64,000 bases of DNA from Streptomyces pyxinicus. GTDB lineage: Bacteria; Actinomycetota; Actinomycetes; Streptomycetales; Streptomycetaceae. Below the pieces are notes generated by a model. That model did not search any database, was not told the DNA's origin, and saw only the letters and a list, made by a program, of their open reading frames with translations. A program made the position numbers and the translations under genes. This document shows positions 57,844 to 64,000 of the stretch, one piece after another. The DNA lies in the NCBI RefSeq assembly GCF_024753135.1, contig NZ_JANUGP010000013.1, positions 1 to 64,000 on the forward strand, given 5' to 3'. Position 1 is the first letter of the stretch, and every line of letters begins with the position of its first letter.

Positions 57844-59348
57844 GCGGTGGTCTGCTCGTCGCCGGCACCACCTCCGACGCCGGCAAGAGCGTCGTGACGG
57901 CCGGGATCTGCCGGTGGCTGGTGCGCCAGGGCGTGAAGGTGGCGCCGTTCAAGGCGCAGAACATGTCGCTGAACTCCTTCGTGACCCGGGAGGGCGCGGA
58001 GATCGGCCGGGCGCAGGCCATGCAGGCGCAGGCGTGCCGGGTCGAGCCGGCCGCGCTGATGAACCCGGTGCTGCTCAAGCCGGGCGGCGAGCAGAGCAGC
58101 CAGGTGGTGCTGCTGGGCAGGCCGGTGGGCGAGATGAGCGCGCGCGGCTACCACGGCGGACGGCAACAGCGGCTGCTGGGCACGGTGCTGGAGTGCCTGG
58201 CCGAGTTGCGGGGCACGTATGACGCGGTGATCTGCGAGGGGGCCGGATCGCCTGCGGAGATCAACCTGCGGCGGACCGACATCGTGAACATGGGGATCGC
58301 GCGGCGCGCGCGGCTGCCCGTGCTCGTCGTCGGCGACATCGACCGGGGCGGGGTCTTCGCCTCCTTCTTCGGCACGGTCGCCCTGCTCTCGCCCGAGGAC
58401 CAGGAACTGGTCGCCGGGTTCCTGGTGAACAAGTTCCGCGGTGACGTCAGCCTGCTGGAACCGGGCCTCGACATGCTGAGGGACCTCACCGGACGGCCGT
58501 CGTACGGCGTGCTGCCGTTCCGGCACGGGCTCGGCATCGACGAGGAGGACGGGCTGCGGGTGTCGCTGCGCGGCACCGTGCGGGAGTCCAGCGTGGCGCC
58601 GCCGGTCGGCGCTGACGTGCTGCGGGTCGCCGTGTGCGCCCTCCCGCTGATGTCCAACTTCACCGACGTGGACGCGCTCGCGGCCGAACCGGGCGTCGTG
58701 GTGCGGTTCGTGGACCGGCCGGAGGAACTGGCGGACGCGGACCTGGTGGTGGTCCCGGGCACCCGGGGCACGGTCCGCGCCCTGGAGTGGCTGCGCGAGC
58801 GCGGACTCGCCGACGCCCTGGTGCGCCGGGCCGCCGAAGACCGGCCGGTGCTCGGCGTCTGCGGCGGCTTCCAGATCCTCGGGGAGCACATCGAGGACGA
58901 GGTCGAGTCCCGCGCCGGTGCCGTGCCCGGACTCGGACTGCTGCCCGTGCGGGTGCGGTTCGCCCGCGAGAAGACCCTGACCCGGCCGTCCGGCGCGGCT
59001 CTCGGCGAGCCGGTCGAGGGCTACGAGATCCACCACGGGGTCGCCACCGTCGAGGGCGGCGAACCCTTCCTGGACGGCTGCCGGGTGGGCCAGACCTGGG
59101 GCACCCACTGGCACGGCTCGCTGGAGTCGGACGGCTTCCGGCGGGCGTTCCTGCGGGAGGTGGCCGCGGCGTCCGGCCGGCGTTTCGTGCCGGCCCCGGA
59201 CACCTCCTTCGCCGCGCTGCGCGAGGAGCAGCTCGACCGGCTCGGCGACCTGATCGAACAGCACGCGGACACGGACGCGCTGTGGCGGCTCATCGAGTCG
59301 GGCGCGCCGGCGGGCCTGCCCTTCATTCCCCCGGGAGCGCCTGCGTGA
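57840..59348 (+). CDS. cobQ: Cobyric acid synthase CobQ
   Basis: A 502-residue ATP-dependent amidotransferase that amidates four side chains of adenosylcobyrinic acid a,c-diamide. The N-terminal DTBS-like domain has AGTTSDAGKSVVTAGICRWL and PFKAQNMSLNSFVT. The glutaminase domain holds the nucleophile Cys in VLGVCGGFQILGEHIEDEVES and the His in GYEIHHGVATVEGG, TWGTHWHGSLE. GTG 57840 overlaps the cobD stop. The stop overlaps the next small frame. Confidence 0.95.
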   Translation: MSGGLLVAGTTSDAGKSVVTAGICRWLVRQGVKVAPFKAQNMSLNSFVTREGAEIGRAQAMQAQACRVEPAALMNPVLLKPGGEQSSQVVLLGRPVGEMSARGYHGGRQQRLLGTVLECLAELRGTYDAVICEGAGSPAEINLRRTDIVNMGIARRARLPVLVVGDIDRGGVFASFFGTVALLSPEDQELVAGFLVNKFRGDVSLLEPGLDMLRDLTGRPSYGVLPFRHGLGIDEEDGLRVSLRGTVRESSVAPPVGADVLRVAVCALPLMSNFTDVDALAAEPGVVVRFVDRPEELADADLVVVPGTRGTVRALEWLRERGLADALVRRAAEDRPVLGVCGGFQILGEHIEDEVESRAGAVPGLGLLPVRVRFAREKTLTRPSGAALGEPVEGYEIHHGVATVEGGEPFLDGCRVGQTWGTHWHGSLESDGFRRAFLREVAAASGRRFVPAPDTSFAALREEQLDRLGDLIEQHADTDALWRLIESGAPAGLPFIPPGAPA

Positions 59349-59557
59349 GCGGGGTGCTGTCGGTGCCGGCCGGGGGCGCGAACCCGGTCCTCGTGCGGCT
59401 GCCGGGCGGCGAGCGGCCCGGCGCGGGCGTGGCGGTACGGCGGCACGGGTGCCTTCGTGCGGACCGCGGCCCGCGGGTCGAACCCAGCGTGCGGCCGCCG
59501 GAGCCGTCGCGCGCCAACTGTTCTGTGCCGGAAGGCTACTTGGAGGACCACCAGTGA
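59345..59557 (+). CDS. Short open frame between cobQ and the chelatase gene
   Basis: A 70-residue frame from GTG 59345 (overlapping the cobQ stop) to 59557 (overlapping the chelatase start). It reads VSGVLSVPAGGANPVLVRLP, then Arg/Pro-rich sequence to EGYLEDHQ. I recognise no domain. The overlaps at both ends suit an operon gene, but the second half looks like non-coding GC-rich sequence. In S. coelicolor, as I remember, cobN lies at this point; no CobN similarity is evident. Confidence 0.35.
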   Translation: MSGVLSVPAGGANPVLVRLPGGERPGAGVAVRRHGCLRADRGPRVEPSVRPPEPSRANCSVPEGYLEDHQ

Positions 59558-61584
59558 CCACCCCCTTCCCCTTCACGGCCGTCGTCGGCCAGGACGACCT
59601 GCGGCTGGCGCTGCTGCTGAACGCGGTCTCGCCGGCGGTCGGCGGCGTGCTGGTGCGCGGCGAGAAGGGCACCGCCAAGTCCACCGCCGTACGCGCCCTT
59701 TCGGCGCTGCTGCCCGAGGTGGCCGTCGTACCCGGCTGCCGGTTCTCCTGCGACCCGGCGGCACCGGACCCCGCGTGCCCGGACGGGCCGCACGAGCCGG
59801 GACCCGGCACCGCGCGGCCGTCCCGGATGGTCGAGCTGCCGGTCGGCGCCTCCGAGGACCGGCTGGTGGGCGCCCTGGACATCGAACGGGCCCTGTCCGA
59901 GGGCGTGAAGGCCTTCGAGCCGGGCCTGCTGGCCGACGCGCACCGGGGCATCCTGTACGTGGACGAGGTCAACCTGCTCCACGACCATCTGGTGGACCTG
60001 CTGCTGGACGCGGCGGCGATGGGCGCCTCGTACGTGGAGCGCGAGGGCGTCTCCGTGCGGCACGCCTCGAAGTTCCTGCTGGTCGGCACCATGAACCCGG
60101 AAGAGGGCGAGCTGCGGCCGCAGTTGCTCGACCGGTTCGGGCTGACCGTGGAGGTCGCCGCCTCCCGGGAGCCGGACCAGCGGGTGGAGGTCGTCCGGCG
60201 CCGGCTGGCCTACGACGACGACCCCGAGGGCTTCGCCACCCGCTGGGCGGGCGAGGAGACCGCCGTACGGCAGCGGATCGTCGCGGCGCGCGAGTTGCTG
60301 GGGCAGGTGCGGCTGGGCGACGGGGCGTTGCGGCAGATCGCGGCGACCTGCGCGGCCTTCGAGGTGGACGGCATGCGGGCCGACATCGTGATGGCCCGTA
60401 CGGCGACCGCGCTGGCCGCGTGGGCCGGGCGGACCGACGTGCTCGCCGAGGACGTCCGGCAGGCGGCGCTGCTCGCGCTGCCGCACCGCAGGCGCCGCAA
60501 CCCCTTCGACGCGCCCGGCCTGGACGAGGACAAGCTCGACGACACCCTGGAGCAGTTCGCCGGGGACGACGAGGGCGACGGGGGCCGGGACGACGATCCC
60601 GAGCCGGATCCGGACGGTCCCGGTGGCGGCGGGCAGCCCCGGCCCGACTCGGGGCCGCGGGAAGGCGGCGGCGGGGACGGCGCCGAGCGGCCGGAGACGG
60701 GAGAGAGCGGCGCGCCGGGGGCGCCCGGTGCCGGGGAGCAGCCGGCCGCCCGGGCCGCCGAGCCGTTCCGCACCAAGGTGCTGAGCGTGCCCGGGATCGG
60801 GGAGGGTGCCGCCGGGCGGCGCTCACGGGCGCGCACCGAACACGGCCGGACGACCGGGGCCCGCCGGCCGCGGGGCACGCTGACCAAGCTGCACCTGGCG
60901 GCGACCGTGCGGGCCGCGGCCCCGCACCAGCGCACCCGCGGCCGGTCCGGGCGCGGTCTGGTGGTCCGCCGGGACGATCTGCGGCAGGCGACCCGGGAGG
61001 GCCGCGAGGGCAACCTCGTGCTGTTCGTGGTGGACGCCTCCGGGTCGATGGCGGCCCGGCAGCGGATGAGCGCCGTGAAGGGCGCCGTGCTGTCGCTGCT
61101 GCTGGACGCCTACCAGCGGCGGGACAAGGTGGGCCTGGTGACGTTCCGGGGGTCCGCGGCCGAGGTCGCGCTGCCGCCGACCTCGTCCGTGGACGCGGCG
61201 GCCGTCCGGCTGGAGTCGCTGCCGACGGGCGGCCGTACACCGCTGTCGGCGGGGCTGCTGACGGCGCACGAGGTGCTGCGGGTGGAGCGGCTGCGCGATC
61301 CCGCGCGCCGGCCGCTGCTGGTCGTGGTGACCGACGGGCGGGCCACGGGCGGCCCGGACCCGGTGGCGCTGGCCGGGCGGGCGGCGCGGCTGTTCGCGGC
61401 CGAGGGCACCGCCTCGGTGGTCGTGGACTGTGAGTCGGGGATGGTGCGGCTGGGGCTCGCCGGGCGGCTCGCGGGCGAGCTGGGCGGTACGGCGGTCACG
61501 CTGGACGAGCTGCGGGCGGACTCGATCGCCGGTCTGGTCAGGGATGTGCAGGGAACGCAGGGGACTTCGAGGAGGGCCGCGTAA
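59554..61584 (+). CDS. Putative cobaltochelatase subunit: fused AAA (ChlI-like) and VWA (ChlD-like)
   Basis: A 676-residue protein. The AAA ATPase domain (1-330) has GVLVRGEKGTAKSTAVRALS, Walker B GILYVDEVNLLHDHLVDLLLDAAA and TMNPEEGELRPQLLDRFGL. A long acidic/Gly/Pro linker (340-450) leads to the VWA domain with the MIDAS motif VVDASGSMAARQRMSAVKG and the VTDGRATGG stretch. It should drive metal insertion together with a large chelatase subunit (CobN). GTG 59554; the stop shares one base with the cobO start. Confidence 0.9.
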   Translation: MTTPFPFTAVVGQDDLRLALLLNAVSPAVGGVLVRGEKGTAKSTAVRALSALLPEVAVVPGCRFSCDPAAPDPACPDGPHEPGPGTARPSRMVELPVGASEDRLVGALDIERALSEGVKAFEPGLLADAHRGILYVDEVNLLHDHLVDLLLDAAAMGASYVEREGVSVRHASKFLLVGTMNPEEGELRPQLLDRFGLTVEVAASREPDQRVEVVRRRLAYDDDPEGFATRWAGEETAVRQRIVAARELLGQVRLGDGALRQIAATCAAFEVDGMRADIVMARTATALAAWAGRTDVLAEDVRQAALLALPHRRRRNPFDAPGLDEDKLDDTLEQFAGDDEGDGGRDDDPEPDPDGPGGGGQPRPDSGPREGGGGDGAERPETGESGAPGAPGAGEQPAARAAEPFRTKVLSVPGIGEGAAGRRSRARTEHGRTTGARRPRGTLTKLHLAATVRAAAPHQRTRGRSGRGLVVRRDDLRQATREGREGNLVLFVVDASGSMAARQRMSAVKGAVLSLLLDAYQRRDKVGLVTFRGSAAEVALPPTSSVDAAAVRLESLPTGGRTPLSAGLLTAHEVLRVERLRDPARRPLLVVVTDGRATGGPDPVALAGRAARLFAAEGTASVVVDCESGMVRLGLAGRLAGELGGTAVTLDELRADSIAGLVRDVQGTQGTSRRAA

Positions 61585-62183
61585 TGCCGCAGGGACAGCC
61601 GAGTGTGGTGCCGGACGACGGACTGACGACCCGGCAGCGCCGGAACCGGCCGCTGGTGCTGGTGCACACCGGGGTCGGCAAGGGCAAGTCCACCGCCGCG
61701 TTCGGGCTCGCGCTGCGGGCCTGGAACCAGGGATGGCCGATCGGGGTGTTCCAGTTCGTCAAGTCGGCGAAGTGGAAGGTCGGCGAGGAGAACGCGCTGC
61801 GGGTGCTGGGCGCCTCCGGGCAGGGCGGGACCGTCGACTGGCACAAGATGGGCGAGGGCTGGTCCTGGGTGCAGCGGGACGCGCAGCTCGACAACGAGGA
61901 GAAGGCGCGGGAGGGCTGGGAGCAGGTCAAGCGGGACCTCGCGGCCGAGTCGTACCGGCTGTACGTGCTGGACGAGTTCGCCTACCCGCTGCACTGGGGC
62001 TGGATCGACACGGACGAGGTCGTGGAGGTGCTGCGGAACCGGCCGGGCACCCAGCACGTGGTGATCACCGGGCGGAACGCGCCGGAGAAGCTGCTGGAGT
62101 TCGCGGACCTCGTCACCGACATGTCCAAGGTCAAGCATCCGATGGACGCCGGCCAGAAGGGCCAGAAGGGCATCGAGTGGTGA
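61584..62183 (+). CDS. cobO: Corrinoid adenosyltransferase CobO (CobA/BtuR type)
   Basis: A 199-residue enzyme that transfers the adenosyl group from ATP to cobalt. The P-loop is LVLVHTGVGKGKSTAAFGLALRA. Further conserved parts are VFQFVKSAKWKVGEENAL, YVLDEFAYPLHWGWID and HVVITGRNAPEKLLEFADLVTDM. ATG 61584 shares a base with the preceding stop (TAATG). Its stop overlaps cobB. Confidence 0.95.
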   Translation: MPQGQPSVVPDDGLTTRQRRNRPLVLVHTGVGKGKSTAAFGLALRAWNQGWPIGVFQFVKSAKWKVGEENALRVLGASGQGGTVDWHKMGEGWSWVQRDAQLDNEEKAREGWEQVKRDLAAESYRLYVLDEFAYPLHWGWIDTDEVVEVLRNRPGTQHVVITGRNAPEKLLEFADLVTDMSKVKHPMDAGQKGQKGIEW

Positions 62184-63664
62184 GTGTGCCGGTGCCCCGG
62201 CTGGTCGTGGCCGCGCCCTCGTCGGGGAGCGGCAAGACCACCGTGGCCACGGGGCTGATGGCCGCGTTCGCCGCGCGGGGGCTCGCCGTGTCCCCGCACA
62301 AGGTCGGTCCCGACTACATCGACCCCGGGTACCACGCGCTCGCCACCGGACGCGCGGGACGGAACCTGGACGCGTACCTGTGCGGACCCGAGCTGGTCGC
62401 CCCGTTGTTCCTGCACGGGGCGCGGGGCTGTGACCTCGCGGTCGTCGAGGGCGTGATGGGGCTGTACGACGGGGCCGCCGGGCAGGGCGAGCTGGCGTCC
62501 ACCGCGCACGTGGCGAAGCTGCTGGGGGCGCCGGTGGTCCTGGTGGTCGACGCGTCGTCGCAGTCGCGGTCGGTGGCGGCGCTGGTGCACGGGTTCGTGA
62601 CCTGGGACCCGGAGGTGCGGATCGAGGGCGTGATCCTCAACAAGGTCGCCTCGGACCGGCACGAGGAGCTGCTGCGGGAGGCGCTGGAGTCGGTGGGGGT
62701 GCCGGTGCTGGGCGTGGTGCGCCGGGCGGCACCCGTACAGACGCCGTCGCGCCACCTGGGCCTGGTGCCGGTCGCCGAACGCGGCGCGGCGGCGGTGGAC
62801 GCCGTCGCGGCCATGGCCGAGCGGGTGGCCCAGGGCTGCGACCTGGCCGCCCTGGAGGCACTGGCCCGCTCGGCGGGGCCCCTCCCCGGAGGCTCGGCCC
62901 CCTGGACCCCCGAACCTTCTCCCACCCACCACCCGACTCGGTCGGCTGGAGGGTCGGACCACGAACGGACCGCGTCGGCCGAGGGGCCGGCGGCGCCGGG
63001 CCCGGCAGCCGGGCCGTTGGGCGGTGGGCTCGGCCCGGTGGGACGGGAGTTCCGTGCGGGGCGGCCCGTGGTCGCCGTCGCGGGCGGTCCCGCGTTCACG
63101 TTCTCGTACACCGAGCACACCGAGCTGCTGGCCGCCGCCGGGGCCGAGGTCGTCGGCTTCGACCCGCTCAGGGACGAGGACCTGCCCGAAGGCACCGCCG
63201 GGTTGGTCATCGGGGGCGGGTTCCCGGAGGTGTACGCCGCCGAGCTGTCCGCGAACGAGCCGCTCCGCAAGGCCGTGGCCGAGCTGGCGCTGAGCGGGGC
63301 CCCGGTGGCCGCCGAGTGCGCGGGGCTGCTGTATCTGTGCCGGGAGCTGGACGGGCGGCCCATGTGCGGGGTGCTGGACGCGGGCGCGCGGATGACCGAG
63401 CGGCTGACCCTGGGCTACCGGGACGCCGTGGCCCTCGGCGACAGCGTGCTCGCGCCGGCCGGGACGCGGATGCGCGGGCACGAGTTCCACCGCACCGTCG
63501 TGGAACCCGGTGCCGGCCCCGACCCCGCCTGGGGCGTGCGGACGCCCGCTGCACGGGTCGAGGGGTTCGTGCGGCGGGGTGTGCACGCGAGCTATCTGCA
63601 CACGCACTGGGCGTCCGAGCCCGGGGTCGCCCGCCGGTTCGTGGAGAGGTGCCGGACGTCATGA
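62180..63664 (+). CDS. cobB: Cobyrinic acid a,c-diamide synthase CobB
   Basis: A 494-residue glutamine-dependent amidotransferase. The N-terminal domain has VVAAPSSGSGKTTVATGLMAAFA, HKVGPDYIDPGYH and VEGVMGLYDGA. The C-terminal glutaminase has VIGGGFPEVYAAELSANEPL, Cys in PVAAECAGLLYLCRELDGRP and His in RGHEFHRTVVEP and YLHTHWAS. Residues 240-300 are a Pro/Gly/Ser-rich insertion not needed in other CobB proteins. GTG 62180 overlaps the cobO stop by GTGA. Confidence 0.95.
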   Translation: MSVPVPRLVVAAPSSGSGKTTVATGLMAAFAARGLAVSPHKVGPDYIDPGYHALATGRAGRNLDAYLCGPELVAPLFLHGARGCDLAVVEGVMGLYDGAAGQGELASTAHVAKLLGAPVVLVVDASSQSRSVAALVHGFVTWDPEVRIEGVILNKVASDRHEELLREALESVGVPVLGVVRRAAPVQTPSRHLGLVPVAERGAAAVDAVAAMAERVAQGCDLAALEALARSAGPLPGGSAPWTPEPSPTHHPTRSAGGSDHERTASAEGPAAPGPAAGPLGGGLGPVGREFRAGRPVVAVAGGPAFTFSYTEHTELLAAAGAEVVGFDPLRDEDLPEGTAGLVIGGGFPEVYAAELSANEPLRKAVAELALSGAPVAAECAGLLYLCRELDGRPMCGVLDAGARMTERLTLGYRDAVALGDSVLAPAGTRMRGHEFHRTVVEPGAGPDPAWGVRTPAARVEGFVRRGVHASYLHTHWASEPGVARRFVERCRTS

Positions 63665-63699
63665 GCGGCCGCCCGGCGCCGGTGGCCGGGAAGGGGCGG

Positions 63700-64000
63700 T
63701 CAGCCGCCCGAGACGCCGACGACCAGCCAGATGAACGCCGCGCCCGCGATCGTGCACAGCAGGGTGGAGCGGGCCGGGTGCTCGTGGTGGGCCTCGGGGA
63801 GGATCTCGGCGGCGGCGAGATAGAGCAGCACACCGCCGAAGAGCCCGAGATAGCCGCCGAGCACCGGCTCCGGGATGTGGAAGAAAACGGTCGACAGCGC
63901 GCCCAGCAGGGGCGCGCAGGCGTCGGCCAGCAGCATGCCGATCGCCCGGCGGCGCGCGTTGCCGTACAGGCTGGTGATGGTGAAGGTGTTGAAGCCGTCG
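63700..64000 (-). CDS. ZIP-family metal transporter, 5' part outside the window
   Basis: Only the C-terminal 100 residues are visible; the frame is open to the window end (DGFNTFTITSLYGNARRRAI continues upstream). It shows membrane helices ACAPLLGALSTVFFHIP, LGGYLGLFGGVLLYLAAAEILPEAHHEH and LLCTIAGAAFIWLVVGVSGG. The EILPEAHHEH motif (HExxH-like metal site) is typical of ZIP transporters. It is convergent with the cob operon and may supply a divalent metal; the metal is unknown. Confidence 0.85.
   Translation of the reverse strand, partial: DGFNTFTITSLYGNARRRAIGMLLADACAPLLGALSTVFFHIPEPVLGGYLGLFGGVLLYLAAAEILPEAHHEHPARSTLLCTIAGAAFIWLVVGVSGG

Noticed and set aside
1..64000. Mobile elements, CRISPR arrays, tRNA genes and a biosynthetic gene cluster
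   Set aside because: I found no transposase, integrase, attachment-site pair, spacer array, tRNA cloverleaf or polyketide/NRPS genes; the window is syntenic core chromosome.

Overview
The window is core chromosome of a Streptomyces. The DNA is very GC-rich with strong G/C at third codon positions, and GTG and TTG starts are common. It carries chaplins, an Asp23/Gls24-AmaP cluster, a Gbn-type DNA-binding protein and subtilisins of Streptomyces type. Gene order from memory follows the S. coelicolor SCO1792-SCO1853 stretch, from 3-methyladenine glycosylase to the cobalamin genes. I see no insertion sequence, prophage, CRISPR array or tRNA. It is a syntenic housekeeping region with local oddities, not a transferred island.

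1-9.2 kb: what looks like the promoter/leader of an rRNA operon running leftward out of the window, then mpg, a Spo0M-like protein, a PEBP protein, an HNH endonuclease, an SPFH/NfeD membrane pair, an ABC ATPase, two tandem cysteine-free chaplins (one is chpE) and a NarL-type two-component pair. 9.4-22.2 kb: an SDR gene broken by a frameshift and coupled to a QueA-like gene, a secreted transglycosylase with a structured leader, an FHA-ABC transporter, serB, a SixA phosphatase, a CynX-type MFS transporter with a 39-residue companion and a divergent FadR-type regulator, and fabG-inhA. 22.4-31.2 kb: tldD/tldE, tyrS, small membrane proteins, moaA and an acetate symporter with its DUF485 partner.

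31.4-46.4 kb: tandem paralogous subtilisins, a domain-swapped CoA-transferase, a zinc alcohol dehydrogenase, an exonuclease-BRCT protein, SURF1, a GH15 hydrolase, an atypical SDR, the Asp23/Gls24-AmaP envelope cluster and a crotonase. 46.5-56.5 kb: gbn, preceded by a dense cluster of GATC sites, an ABC-F ATPase with a possible leaderless 7-codon leader peptide, a zinc metallopeptidase, an aldolase/hydrolase couple, a GH25 lysozyme and a Pit phosphate transporter behind a PHO-box-like array. 56.6-64 kb: a cobalamin riboswitch controlling cobD-cobQ-chelatase-cobO-cobB, with no cobN, and the end of a ZIP metal transporter.

Functionally the window mixes DNA/tRNA maintenance, fatty-acid elongation, cell-envelope and aerial-hypha surface functions, phosphate and acetate uptake and B12 synthesis. 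The points most worth checking are the GATC array upstream of gbn, the leader peptide of the ABC-F gene, the Cys-less chaplin pair, the operator region of the MFS/GntR pair, and the absence of cobN from an otherwise continuous B12 operon.
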